Below, piece after piece: positions 7,110 through 14,961 of a stretch of 26,650 nucleotides of DNA. The position numbers and the translations under genes were made by a program. Source of the DNA: JAXLYX01 sp046351215. GTDB lineage: Bacteria > Myxococcota_A > Polyangia > Polyangiales > Houyiibacteriaceae. Every line of letters starts with the position of its first letter. Position 1 is the first letter of the stretch. Where the stretch lies: contig JAXLYX010000039.1 of NCBI GenBank assembly GCA_046351215.1, positions 1 to 26,650 on the forward strand. The letters run 5' to 3'. The notes under the pieces are model-generated. The model ran no database searches and was not told the DNA's origin. It worked only from the letters and a program-made list of their open reading frames with translations.

Positions 7110-8174
7110 TCACTCGGCGGCGGCGCCGTGGGAGCAACCGCCTCCGCACCCGCCCGGCGCCGCGGCCGGAGCCGAGGCCGGGAGGTCCACCGCATGCGCC
7201 GGACGGCCGTCGTGATCCGCAGGGATCAGCGCCTTCATGCCCGCGACGCGGAGCATCTCGATGTCGGCATCCGCCTCGGGATTGCCCGTGGTGAGCAGCT
7301 TGTCGCCGTAGAAGAGGCTGTTCGCGCCAGCGAGGAAGCAGAGGTACTGCGAGTCGCGCGAGAGCGACGAGCGGCCCGCCGAGAGACGCACGAGCGCGCG
7401 CGGCATGAGGATGCGCGCCGTCGCACACATGCGGACGAGCTCGAGCGAGTCCACGGGAGGCTGATCCTCGAGCGGGGTGCCGGGCACCGCGACGAGCGCG
7501 TTGATGGGCACGCTCTCCGGCTGCGGATCGAGGTTCGCCAGCGTGACGAGCATGCCGAGGCGATCCCCGACCTTCTCGCCCATGCCGATGATGCCGCCGC
7601 TGCAGACGTGGATGCCGGCGCTCGACACGTTGCGGATGGTGTCGAGCCGCTCTTGGTACTGCCGCGTCGTGATGATGCTGCCGTAGAATTCCTTCGACGT
7701 GTCGAGGTTGTGGTTGTACGCGGAGAGCCCCGCGTCCGCGAGCTCGGCCGCCTGCTCCTCGTCGACCATGCCGAGGGTCACGCATGCCTCCATGCCGAGG
7801 CCGCGTACGCCGCGCACCATCTCGAGCACGCGCTTCCACTGCTCGCTGCCCTTCTTCGGGCTGCGCCAGGCGGCGCCCATGCAGAAGCGCGAGGCGCCGT
7901 TGTCCTTCGCGAGCCGCGCCTTCGACAACACGTCGTCGACGCTCATCAGCTTCTCGGCTTCGAGGCCCGTGTCGTACTTCGAGCTCTGAGGACAGTACGA
8001 GCAGTCCTCGGGGCACGCGCCCGTCTTGATCGAGAGCAGCGTGCAGAGCTGGACGGCGTCGGGCGGATGATTGCGCCGGTGCACCTCCTGCGCGCGGAAC
8101 AGGAGCTCCATCAGGGGCAGGTCGTGGATGGCGCGGGCATCGGCCACGGTGACGGGGGTACGGGTCTCGCTCAT
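7110..8174 (-). CDS. bioB: Biotin synthase
   Basis: A 354-residue radical SAM enzyme that inserts sulfur into dethiobiotin, the last step of biotin synthesis. The SAM [4Fe-4S] motif CxxxCxxC is at C54, C58 and C61 (GACPEDCSYC). Other family signatures are present: YNHNLDTS with a following Tyr, GIIGMGE, PINALVAVPGTPLE and VRLSAGR, the last carrying the Arg that binds the [2Fe-2S] cluster. The ATG at 8174 starts the natural N-terminus; the open frame continues upstream without homology. No other bio gene is in the window, so bioB stands alone here. The C-terminus has an unusual Gly/Cys tail, GGCGGGCSHG, after the TIM barrel (see findings). Confidence 0.96.
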   Translation of the reverse strand: MSETRTPVTVADARAIHDLPLMELLFRAQEVHRRNHPPDAVQLCTLLSIKTGACPEDCSYCPQSSKYDTGLEAEKLMSVDDVLSKARLAKDNGASRFCMGAAWRSPKKGSEQWKRVLEMVRGVRGLGMEACVTLGMVDEEQAAELADAGLSAYNHNLDTSKEFYGSIITTRQYQERLDTIRNVSSAGIHVCSGGIIGMGEKVGDRLGMLVTLANLDPQPESVPINALVAVPGTPLEDQPPVDSLELVRMCATARILMPRALVRLSAGRSSLSRDSQYLCFLAGANSLFYGDKLLTTGNPEADADIEMLRVAGMKALIPADHDGRPAHAVDLPASAPAAAPGGCGGGCSHGAAAE

Positions 8175-8287
8175 GCGTGTGCTCCGAGGAATCCGAGGAA
8201 AAGGCTCTAGCGCCCTTCCCTCCCCACGCAAGCCATACCCGCCGCGGCAGCCGCGGCCCGAGGTTGAAAAGGCGAGCCGGTCCCGGT

Positions 8288-8303
8288 ACGGTGCCGGCAC
8301 CGT
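8288..8303. repeat. 16-bp perfect palindrome at the start of the membrane-protein gene
   Basis: ACGGTGCCGGCACCGT is a perfect 16-bp inverted repeat overlapping the first two bases of the proposed GTG start at 8302. It lies in the 127-nt divergent region with bioB. It could be an operator or an mRNA hairpin hiding the start. At this GC content about one such palindrome is expected by chance in a window this size, so the signal is weak. Confidence 0.35.
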
Positions 8304-9357
8304 GACCACGCAGGCCGAAGTCGGGGAAGACCGCGGAATCGCCCACGAGGAAGCGGTTCCCGCGGACGTCGCAGCGGCGGTCTCGACACTGCCGCCGCTC
8401 ACCCTTCTGGCGGGAATCGCGAGCCTGATCGATCTCGTGCTCCGTCGCGGCTTCCTGCGCACGGGCACGAGCTTCGTGTCGCACCGGACCTTGCTCCTGC
8501 TCGAGCCGTGGGCTCGCTTCACCGTCACGCTCGCGGCCCTCGCCTGTCTCGTCGCGCTCGTGGGCGCCCTGCATCCGCTCCTCACGCGCTCGACGTACCT
8601 GTCGATGCCGCGGCGTGCGGGCACGGCGATCTTCCTCAGCCTCTTCCTCCCCTGCGCGCTGACGGCGACCTTCCTCCCGGCCGCTCGCACGACGACCGCC
8701 CTCGTGCTCGTCGGCACCGTCGCGGGGCACGTGCTCGCCCTCCAGCTCGGCCTCGTCGCCCTCGAATGGCGCGCGATGGTCGGCATCCGCGTCACGTGCA
8801 CGACGACGGCGCTCGCCGCGCTCGGCGCCTTCGGCTCGCTGGTCCTCTCGCTCGTGGGGCCGCTCCTCGGCTGGGAGCCGAGCTACCGGATCGCCACGGC
8901 GTTCCGCGACACGGGCGAGCTCGCCTACCTCGTCACACCGATCGTCCTGTCGGCGAGCCTGCTCTCGCACGCGCGGGGCCCGTGGCTCCGCGCGCGCATC
9001 TCGATCGCGGTGGTGCTGCTGCTCGCCGGGACGGTCGGCTTCGTCTACGTCCGCTCGGTGCTCGGCCCGGACTACGAGACGGTGCTGTACGGGGCGCTGC
9101 GGCTCTCCGCGTTCGCGCACGCGCCACCTCCTCCGTACGCCCTGACGGTCGGCATGTGCGCGAGCACGGCCTTCTTCGGCCTCACCTCGACCTCGAGCAT
9201 CGATCGGCAGCTCGGCGCCGCCGTGTTGCTCTTCCACGCCGCCGGCTACGGGCCGCGCTCTCCGGCCCAGCTCGTGATGATGCTGGTCGCCGTGACGCTC
9301 TTCGCGCGCGCCGTCATCGCCTCGGCGCTCTCGAACGACTCGAAGGCGAGCGCCTGA
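8302..9357 (+). CDS. Polytopic membrane protein of unknown function
   Basis: A protein of about 351 residues with roughly nine hydrophobic segments. The clearest are near 32-50, 73-92, 110-130, 132-155, 168-190, 208-223, 233-251, 277-295 and 325-345. Loops are short and no catalytic motif or known transporter signature is visible. The N-terminal 30 residues are acidic and soluble. The GTG at 8302 is the best in-frame start: there is no ATG nearby, upstream codons look non-coding, and no clear Shine-Dalgarno precedes it, so the start is uncertain. It is divergent from bioB and convergent with the aminotransferase gene. I do not recognise the family. The gene is real by its hydrophobic pattern and codon use. 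Confidence 0.75.
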   Translation: MTTQAEVGEDRGIAHEEAVPADVAAAVSTLPPLTLLAGIASLIDLVLRRGFLRTGTSFVSHRTLLLLEPWARFTVTLAALACLVALVGALHPLLTRSTYLSMPRRAGTAIFLSLFLPCALTATFLPAARTTTALVLVGTVAGHVLALQLGLVALEWRAMVGIRVTCTTTALAALGAFGSLVLSLVGPLLGWEPSYRIATAFRDTGELAYLVTPIVLSASLLSHARGPWLRARISIAVVLLLAGTVGFVYVRSVLGPDYETVLYGALRLSAFAHAPPPPYALTVGMCASTAFFGLTSTSSIDRQLGAAVLLFHAAGYGPRSPAQLVMMLVAVTLFARAVIASALSNDSKASA

Positions 9358-9361
9358 AGCG

Positions 9362-9392
9362 CGTTCGCCCCGGCACGCGGCCGAGGCGAACG
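9362..9392. terminator. Hairpin between convergent genes
   Basis: CGTTCGCC (9362-9369) pairs perfectly with GGCGAACG (9385-9392) around a 15-nt GC-rich loop. It begins 5 nt after the membrane-protein stop and lies beyond the aminotransferase stop on the other strand, so it could serve both. No U-tract is present. Confidence 0.45.
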
Positions 9393-9421
9393 AGACGGCG
9401 CGGCCCGTGGAGCCGCAGCGT

Positions 9422-10630
9422 TCAGCGGAGCTTCCCGACGGCCTCGCCCATGCGACGGAGGCCCTCGGCGATGTTCGCGTTGCTCGTCGCGTAGCTCATG
9501 CGCATGAAGCCCGGCGCGCCGAACGCCCCACCCGGCACGAGGGCGCACTTGGCCTCGTCGATGAAGTACGTGGCGACGGCGAGATCGTCGTTCAACGTCT
9601 TGCCGTCCGGCGTGGTCTTGCCGAGCAGGTCCTTCACCGAGAAGAACGCGTAGAACGCGCCTTCCGGCATGCGGCAGGAGAGCCCCGGGATGGCGTTGAG
9701 GCCGTTCACGACGAGGCTCCGGCGCTCCTCGAACGCCTTCCGCATCGCCTCGATGGGCTCCTGCGTCCCGTTCAGGGCCGCGAGCGCCGCGTACTGCGCG
9801 GTGGTCGTCGGGTTGGTCGTCGCCTGGCCCTGGACCTTGTCGCACTCCTTGGCGACGTGCTCGGGCCCTAGCATCCAGCCGATGCGGAAGCCCGTCATCG
9901 CGTACGTCTTGCTGACGCCGTCGACGATGATGATGCGGTCCTTGAGCTCGGGCGCGACCTCGAGGATCGAGACGGCCTTGAAGCCGCCGTAGACGAGCTG
10001 CGCGTAGATCTCGTCGACGATGATCCAGAAGTCGTGCTTCTTCGCCACGTCGGCGAGCGCCCGCAGGTGCTCGCGGGCGTAGGCGGCGCCGGTCGGGTTC
10101 GAGGGAGTGCAGAGCACGAGCGCCTTCGTGCGCTTCGTGATCGCCTGCTCGAGCTTCTCCGGGGTCACGCGGAAGCCCTCTTCCGGCGTGGTCTCGATGA
10201 AGACCGGCTCCGCGTCGAACATACGGGCCTGCTCCGGGTAGCTCACCCAGTACGGCGCGGGGACGATCACCTCGTCGCCGGCCTCGAAGAGCACGGCCGC
10301 CAGGTTGAAGAGCGTGTGCTTCGCGCCGACGGAGACGACGACCTCGCTCGGCTTGTGCTCGATGCCGCCGCGGCGACGCTTCGAGTCCTCGCAGATCGCC
10401 TTGCGGAGCTCCAGGATGCCCCGGCTCTCCGTGTACCGCGTGTGTCCGTCGTCGATCGACTTCTTCGCCGCATCGACGATGTGCTTCGGCGTGTCGAAGT
10501 CCGGCTCGCCGACGGAGAAGGAGATCACGTCGATCCCCTGCTGCTTCAGCGCGCGGGCGCGATCGGAGATGGCGACGGTGGCCGACGGCTTCACGACGTC
10601 GAGCCGCTTGGCGAGGGGGCGCGTGGTCAT
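9422..10630 (-). CDS. aspC: Class I PLP-dependent aminotransferase (aspartate aminotransferase type)
   Basis: A 402-residue fold-type I PLP enzyme that moves an amino group between an amino acid and a 2-oxo acid, most likely aspartate and 2-oxoglutarate. It resembles the Ib-subgroup aspartate/prephenate aminotransferases: VGEPDFDTPKHI near the N-terminus, TPSNPTGAAY with the PLP-contacting Asn, VDEIYAQLVY with the Asp/Tyr pair, and SKTYAMTGFRIGW with the Schiff-base Lys241. The C-terminal Arg that binds the substrate carboxylate lies in FMRMSYATS. The ATG at 10630 gives the expected N-terminus, though no good Shine-Dalgarno precedes it. It is monocistronic and divergent from the lipoprotein cluster across 278 nt. 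Substrate choice (Asp, or also prephenate) cannot be settled from sequence; the symbol is tentative. Confidence 0.92.
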   Translation of the reverse strand: MTTRPLAKRLDVVKPSATVAISDRARALKQQGIDVISFSVGEPDFDTPKHIVDAAKKSIDDGHTRYTESRGILELRKAICEDSKRRRGGIEHKPSEVVVSVGAKHTLFNLAAVLFEAGDEVIVPAPYWVSYPEQARMFDAEPVFIETTPEEGFRVTPEKLEQAITKRTKALVLCTPSNPTGAAYAREHLRALADVAKKHDFWIIVDEIYAQLVYGGFKAVSILEVAPELKDRIIIVDGVSKTYAMTGFRIGWMLGPEHVAKECDKVQGQATTNPTTTAQYAALAALNGTQEPIEAMRKAFEERRSLVVNGLNAIPGLSCRMPEGAFYAFFSVKDLLGKTTPDGKTLNDDLAVATYFIDEAKCALVPGGAFGAPGFMRMSYATSNANIAEGLRRMGEAVGKLR

Positions 10631-10908
10631 GGGCCGGGTTTGACACGTCCGGCCCCCTCCATCAACGGACGGAAGCTCGGGCCGGACGACCTCCGCGTCC
10701 GGATCGCCCCGGCGTCGGGCCCCCGGGGGCTACCAACGGCAGGAAACCGGCCCCAGTCTCGCGTGAGCCCCCTTGCACCCGGTCCGGGATCGGGTACTGA
10801 TGGGGCGACCTTTCCCCACCCTCACCGAGGGGTGGAATCCGGCGCCCCGGGCGTACGTCGCAGGACGGAATCCCTGGAGCCGCGAGAGAAGAGAAGCAGA
10901 GAAGAGCC

Positions 10909-11604
10909 ATGACCCGATCCACCACGAACCTCCTCCTCGCCGCCTCGTTCTCCCTGGTCGCACTCCTCGGCGCGGGCTGCCGTCCGAAGTACCCGAACTG
11001 CGACAACGACTCGCAGTGCCACGAGGGCGAGTTCTGCGTGAACGGCCGCTGCCAGCAGTGCCGCACCAACGCCGACTGCCCCGAGGGCCAGAGCTGCAAT
11101 GCCGGCGCGTGCCAGGACATCCCCGGCTACTGCAGCGCGAACCGCCCCTGCCCCGCCGGTCAGGAGTGCCAGAACAACCGCTGCGTGACCCCGGTCACCA
11201 CGGAGTGCGACTCGGCCCGCCCCTGCCCCGCCGGCCAGGAGTGCCAGAACGGCACCTGCGTCTCGGCCGCGCCGCCCCCGCCCGCCTGCCAGCCGCAGGC
11301 CGTCTACTTCGAGTTCGACCGCTCGGACCTCGGCGACGACGATCGCTCGACGCTCCAGTCGGACGCGAACTGCATCCGCGAGCGCAGCCTGTCCTCGGTC
11401 CACGTGACCGGCCGCGCCGATCCCCGCGGCACCGAGGAGTACAACCTCGCGCTCGGCGAGCGTCGCGCCCGCTCGGCCCGCCAGTACCTCGAGTCGCTCG
11501 GCGTGAGCGGCGTCAGCGTCAGCTCGCGCGGCGAGGAAGACGCGACGGGCTCGGACGAGGCCTCCTGGGCGAACGATCGCCGCGCGGACGTCGGCGAGCG
11601 CTGA
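10909..11604 (+). CDS. Cys-rich OmpA/Pal-like lipoprotein, copy 1
   Basis: A 231-residue predicted outer-membrane lipoprotein. The signal peptide ends at the lipobox LGAGC, with C24 lipidated. Residues about 30-118 hold repeated Cys modules (CHEGEFCVNGRCQQC, CPAGQECQNNRC, CPAGQECQNGTC) that resemble Dickkopf-type disulfide knots. A PPPP linker leads to a C-terminal OmpA-like peptidoglycan-binding domain (about 125-231) with VYFEFDRSDL, the ADPRGTEEYN motif and NDRRADV, which carry the Asp/Arg used to grip diaminopimelate. The ATG at 10909 follows GAGAAGAG. The next gene (YbgF-like) starts one base after the stop, so they form an operon. A GC-rich hairpin (CCACCC/GGGTGG near 10815-10835) lies in the 278-nt upstream region, where I see no clear promoter. 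The role is envelope tethering, inferred from the family. Confidence 0.88.
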   Translation: MTRSTTNLLLAASFSLVALLGAGCRPKYPNCDNDSQCHEGEFCVNGRCQQCRTNADCPEGQSCNAGACQDIPGYCSANRPCPAGQECQNNRCVTPVTTECDSARPCPAGQECQNGTCVSAAPPPPACQPQAVYFEFDRSDLGDDDRSTLQSDANCIRERSLSSVHVTGRADPRGTEEYNLALGERRARSARQYLESLGVSGVSVSSRGEEDATGSDEASWANDRRADVGER

Positions 11605-11605
11605 G

Positions 11606-12451
11606 ATGCGCTCGAACGCCGCGAATCGGCGGTTCCTCCCGGTCGTGATCGCCCTCGTCGCGGTCACGGCCGGCTGCGTTCCGAAGTCCGAGGGGAACCG
11701 GCTCTCGAACGAGCTCGAGGCCGAGCGCGAGCACGGTCGCGCGCTCGAGCAGCAGCTCGCCGAGCAGCGCACTGCGATGGAGCAGCAGATCAACGCGCTC
11801 CGCACGGAGCTACAGGACATCCATCAACGGCTCGAGTCCACGGGCCGGGGCAGCGCCGACCTCGGGGCGGACGTCGCCAGCATGCGCGATCTCGTGCAGT
11901 CCATGGACGGCCGCATCGCCGAGCTCCAGCAGACCCTCCTGGCCACCCAGGGGCAGCTGCGCGAGCAGAGCACCCAGTTCGACCAGCAGCTCGAGCGCCT
12001 GGCCCGCAAGGCCGGCGTCGACATCAGCCTGCGCGACTCGGAGATCCCCCAGGACAAGACCGAGCATTACGCGGCCGCCTACCGGGCCTACCAGCAGGCC
12101 GACCATCCCCGGGCCCGCGCCCTCTTCAGCGAGTACGTCCGGCGCTATCCCCAGGACGACAACGCGGACAACGCCCAGTACTGGATCGGTCGCAGCTACC
12201 AGGACCAGCAGCAGCCGGCCCGCGCGATCGGCGCCTACCGCGAGGTGATCACCCGTTTCCAGACGGGAGATGCCCTCGAAAAGGCGCTCTTCGACATGTC
12301 GCAATGCTTCTACGACCTGCATTCCTGCTCGGACGCCAAGACGGCGCTCGAGACCCTGATCCAGGTCCGGCCCCAATCCACTCTCGTACGGGATGCACAG
12401 CGGCGTCTCCGCGAGCTACGCTCCCCGCCGCGGGGGTATTGCACGAACTGA
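11606..12451 (+). CDS. ybgF: YbgF/CpoB-like coiled-coil TPR lipoprotein
   Basis: A 281-residue protein resembling YbgF/CpoB, the periplasmic partner of Tol-Pal that coordinates outer-membrane constriction with peptidoglycan synthesis. A signal peptide ends in the lipobox VTAGC (C24), so unlike E. coli CpoB it is probably lipidated. Residues about 30-140 form a long coiled coil (LEAEREHGRALEQQLAEQR and later Gln/Leu-rich heptads), as in the YbgF trimerisation domain. Residues about 150-275 form TPR repeats with the family pattern YAAAYRAYQQADHPRARALF, NAQYWIGRSYQDQQQPARAI and ALFDMSQCFYDL. It starts 1 nt after the stop of Pal-like copy 1. No tolQRAB genes are in the window, so this is a detached Tol-Pal-like module. 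Confidence 0.85.
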   Translation: MRSNAANRRFLPVVIALVAVTAGCVPKSEGNRLSNELEAEREHGRALEQQLAEQRTAMEQQINALRTELQDIHQRLESTGRGSADLGADVASMRDLVQSMDGRIAELQQTLLATQGQLREQSTQFDQQLERLARKAGVDISLRDSEIPQDKTEHYAAAYRAYQQADHPRARALFSEYVRRYPQDDNADNAQYWIGRSYQDQQQPARAIGAYREVITRFQTGDALEKALFDMSQCFYDLHSCSDAKTALETLIQVRPQSTLVRDAQRRLRELRSPPRGYCTN

Positions 12452-12461
12452 ACGTCGCCCC

Positions 12462-12490
12462 GGCGCCCGCGTCCCCCCGACGCGGGCGTC
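12462..12490 (+). terminator. Strong hairpin between ybgF-like gene and Pal-like copy 2
   Basis: GGCGCCCGCGTC (12462-12473) pairs with GACGCGGGCGTC (12479-12490) around a CCCCC loop. Ten base pairs are perfect and the stem extends through one G-T wobble. It starts 11 nt after the ybgF-like stop and ends 31 nt before the next ATG. It could be a terminator or attenuator that lets copy 2 be expressed separately. No U-tract follows. Confidence 0.5.
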
Positions 12491-12521
12491 GCGCATCGGG
12501 ACGACGCTCCACGAGGACTCG

Positions 12522-13241
12522 ATGATGCGCTCCGTGCTCGCCCAATCCCTCCGGAACGTCGCCCTCTTCGCCGGCCTCTCGGCCCTCGCGCTCGCCTCGG
12601 CCGCCTGCGGTCCGAAGTACCCCCACTGCGACGAGGATTCGAACTGCCACGAGGGCGAGTACTGCGTGAACGGCATGTGCCAGCAGTGCCGGACCACCGC
12701 CGACTGCCCCGCCGGCAACGCGTGCAACGCCGGCCGCTGCGAAGCGATCGACGGCTACTGCGACGCCACGCACGCCTGCCCGTCGGGCCAGGAATGCCGG
12801 GACAACCGCTGCGTGGCCGTCCCGCCCCCGACCGAGTGCGACGCCGAGCGCCCCTGCGACGCCGGCACCCACTGCGCGAACGGCCGATGCGTGCCGGACT
12901 CGGAGCCGCCCCAGGTCTGCGGCATGCAGAGCGTCTACTTCGACTTCGACTCGGACGCCCTCGACGACGGCGATCGCAACTCGCTGCAGTCGAGCGCCCG
13001 CTGCGCCCGCGAGCGCAGCATCGGCCAGATCCACCTCACCGGGAACGCCGACGAGCGGGGCACGGAGGAGTACAACATGGCGCTCAGCGAGCGCCGTGCG
13101 CAGGCCGTCCTCCGGTACCTCCAGACGATCGGCGTCGGCGGAGCCCGCCTGACCGCGAGCGGGATGGGCGAAGAAGCCGCGACCGGCTCGGACGAGGCCG
13201 CCTGGACGCACGATCGCCGCGTCGACCTCTACGAGCGCTGA
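12522..13241 (+). CDS. Cys-rich OmpA/Pal-like lipoprotein, copy 2
   Basis: A 239-residue paralogue of the lipoprotein at 10909, with the same order: signal peptide with lipobox ASAAC (C29), Cys modules (CHEGEYCVNGMCQQC, CPSGQECRDNRC, CDAGTHCANGRC), a short proline linker, then an OmpA-like domain (about 135-239) with VYFDFDSDAL, NADERGTEEYN, LSERRAQAV and HDRRVDLYER. The peptidoglycan-binding Asp and Arg are present. Two ATGs in tandem (12522, 12525) follow GAGG; either may be used. The longest stretch of identity with copy 1 is the first Cys module after the lipidated Cys, so the pair arose by duplication around the ybgF-like gene. The function is inferred as anchoring the outer membrane to peptidoglycan. 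Confidence 0.88.
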   Translation: MMRSVLAQSLRNVALFAGLSALALASAACGPKYPHCDEDSNCHEGEYCVNGMCQQCRTTADCPAGNACNAGRCEAIDGYCDATHACPSGQECRDNRCVAVPPPTECDAERPCDAGTHCANGRCVPDSEPPQVCGMQSVYFDFDSDALDDGDRNSLQSSARCARERSIGQIHLTGNADERGTEEYNMALSERRAQAVLRYLQTIGVGGARLTASGMGEEAATGSDEAAWTHDRRVDLYER

Positions 13242-13253
13242 GCAAGGCCTCGG

Positions 13254-13271
13254 GCTCCGCGAGCGCGGAGC
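13254..13271. terminator. Hairpin after Pal-like copy 2
   Basis: GCTCCGC and GCGGAGC form a perfect 7-bp stem around the loop GAGC. It lies in the 61-nt gap between convergent genes, 12 nt after the plus-strand stop and about 30 nt beyond the minus-strand SCO stop. No U-tract is present. Confidence 0.45.
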
Positions 13272-13302
13272 TCCGTGTGGGCTCGTCGCCTGCGAAGAGC
13301 GC

Positions 13303-13890
13303 TCAGCGCTCCTCGAGGAGCGCGTCGATCGCCCGCTCGAGCTCCCCGAGGCTCTCCGAATCGGTGCGGTAGAAGCCCCGGATCCTCCGCTGCCGATCGA
13401 GCAGCACGAAGTGCTGGGCGTGGAGGATGTCGAGCCCCCCGCCCGGCTGCTGCACGGGATCGCCGACGCCGACCTTGAAGCCTTCGATGGCGGTCCGGCG
13501 GATCGTCGCGACGTCCCCCGTGACGAAATACCACTCGCCCGAGGCGCCGTGGGTCGCCGCGTAGCGGTGGAGCACCTCCGGCGTGTCGTAGTCGGGGTCG
13601 ACGCTGAACGACACGAACCGCACGCGCTCCGCGCGCGGGCCGAGCCGCCGGCGGAAGTTCGACATCTGGGCCGTGAGCATCGGGCACGCCGTCGTGCAGC
13701 GCGTGAAGATGAAATCGGCGACGACGACGTGTCCCTCGAGATCGCGGCCGCCGAACGGGCGCCCCCGATCGTCCACGAGGGAGAAGTCGGGCACGGTCGC
13801 CAGCACCGGGAGCTCGGGCTCCCGATCGCAGGCCGGCGCCGCCGCGACGATCGAGGTGGCGAGGAGGACCCCCGCGAGCCCGCGATTCAC
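13303..13890 (-). CDS. SCO1/SenC-family copper chaperone lipoprotein
   Basis: A 195-residue SCO protein, which delivers copper to, or reduces, the CuA site of cytochrome c oxidase in the periplasm. It has a thioredoxin fold with the copper motif CxxxC at C65 and C69 (TRCTTACPML) and the copper-ligand His at H160 (or H157) in LHAQHFVLLD. A signal peptide ends in AAAPAC (C21), so it is probably lipid-anchored. The start is GTG at 13890, which overlaps the ctaB stop (GTGA), so the two are translationally coupled. Being next to haem O synthase fits a cytochrome oxidase assembly operon. No oxidase subunit genes are in the window. Confidence 0.9.
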   Translation of the reverse strand: MNRGLAGVLLATSIVAAAPACDREPELPVLATVPDFSLVDDRGRPFGGRDLEGHVVVADFIFTRCTTACPMLTAQMSNFRRRLGPRAERVRFVSFSVDPDYDTPEVLHRYAATHGASGEWYFVTGDVATIRRTAIEGFKVGVGDPVQQPGGGLDILHAQHFVLLDRQRRIRGFYRTDSESLGELERAIDALLEER

Positions 13891-14768
13891 CGTGCGTCCA
13901 CCATCAGCACGGCGAAGAGCACCGTGAGGTAGACGAGCGAGGTGATGAAGAGCCGCTTCGCCCAGACGCGCTCGTCCTTCGCCAGGAAGGCCGTCGCCGC
14001 GACGCCGAGGAAGACGAGGTCGAGCACGATCGTGGTGCCGAGGTAGAGGTTCCCGGCCACGCCCATGGGGACGAGGAGGAGCGACACCGGCACGAGGAAC
14101 GCCGTGTAGAAGAACGCCATCGTCTTCGAGTACGCGACGCCGCGGATCGAGGGCAGCACCTTGAGGCCCGCGCGCTCGTACTCCTCCTGCCGGAAGATCG
14201 AGATCGCGATGAAGTGCGGCACCTGCCAGAGGAACATGATCGCGAAGAGCACGAGCCCGGGGGCGTCGAGCCGGTTCGTCACGGCGGTCCAGCCCATCAG
14301 CGGCGGGAGCGCGCCGGGGACCGCGCCGACGAGGAGCGCGATCGGCGAGATCTGCTTCATCGGCGTGTAGATCGCGACGTAGCTGACGAGCGCGATCGCT
14401 CCGAGCAGCCCCGTGAGGGCGTTCACCCCGAAGGTCAGCGCGGGCACCGACATCAGACCGAGGAGCACGCCGAAGACGAGGGCGACCTTCGGCTCCATGC
14501 GGCCGTCGGGGAGCGGACGGTTCATCGTCCGCGTCATGAACCGATCGCTGTCGCGCTCGAGGTAGCAGTTCAGCGCGTTCGCCGCGGCGACGACGCTCGC
14601 GGTCGTGAACAGCATCAGGGCGATGAGCGGCTTCGGGAGCGCGCCGGGCGCCAGCCAGAGGCCTCCGGCCGCGGTGATCACGACCATCAACGTGATGCGC
14701 GGCTTCGTGAGGGCCGCGAGATCGCGGAGCGTCGTGACGAAGGATGCCTTCTGTACCGCCGTGGACAT
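13887..14768 (-). CDS. ctaB: Protohaem IX farnesyltransferase (haem O synthase)
   Basis: A 293-residue inner-membrane UbiA-family prenyltransferase that adds farnesyl to haem b to make haem O, the precursor of haem A. It has about nine TM segments. The first Asp-rich motif appears as NCYLERDSDRFMTRTMNRPL and the second family signature as YTPMKQISPIALLVGAVPG, both close to CyoE/CtaB. The ATG at 14768 is preceded by GGGAGAA; the frame extends to a TTG at 14828 without a ribosome site. The following SCO gene overlaps its stop by 4 nt. CtaA, the next enzyme of haem A synthesis, is encoded 2 kb away on the same strand, with a kinase gene and an opposite-strand gene between. Confidence 0.95.
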   Translation of the reverse strand: MSTAVQKASFVTTLRDLAALTKPRITLMVVITAAGGLWLAPGALPKPLIALMLFTTASVVAAANALNCYLERDSDRFMTRTMNRPLPDGRMEPKVALVFGVLLGLMSVPALTFGVNALTGLLGAIALVSYVAIYTPMKQISPIALLVGAVPGALPPLMGWTAVTNRLDAPGLVLFAIMFLWQVPHFIAISIFRQEEYERAGLKVLPSIRGVAYSKTMAFFYTAFLVPVSLLLVPMGVAGNLYLGTTIVLDLVFLGVAATAFLAKDERVWAKRLFITSLVYLTVLFAVLMVDAR

Positions 14769-14923
14769 CGCGTTCTCCCGCGGGGCCTCGTCGGCCCCCT
14801 CCGGTTCGCTCGCGTCGAGCCGTGGCAATCGTGGGCGAGAGCCAAGGGCCGGGCGAAGCGGTGCGGAGTTTGACCACCCCGGAATGACCCGTCAAGCAGG
14901 ACGGATCAGGGCGGATAACCCTC

Positions 14924-14950
14924 CCTCCCGAGGCGCGGAGGGGCGGGAGG
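14924..14950 (-). terminator. Hairpin downstream of the Ser/Thr kinase gene
   Basis: CCTCCCG (14924-14930) pairs perfectly with CGGGAGG (14944-14950) around a 13-nt loop, beginning about 11 nt after the kinase stop on the minus strand. It lies in the 193-nt gap before ctaB. That gap holds nothing else I can identify. No U-tract is present. Confidence 0.4.
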
Positions 14951-14961
14951 AAGGCCCGGGC

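Noticed and set aside
4296..8210. 1304-codon plus-strand frame spanning the VIT/vWA gene and bioB
   Set aside because: It crosses two well-supported genes in another frame or strand and has an Arg-rich, low-complexity composition.
14769..14828. TTG start at 14828 giving ctaB 20 extra residues
   Set aside because: The ATG at 14768 has a good GGGAGAA ribosome site; the TTG has none.
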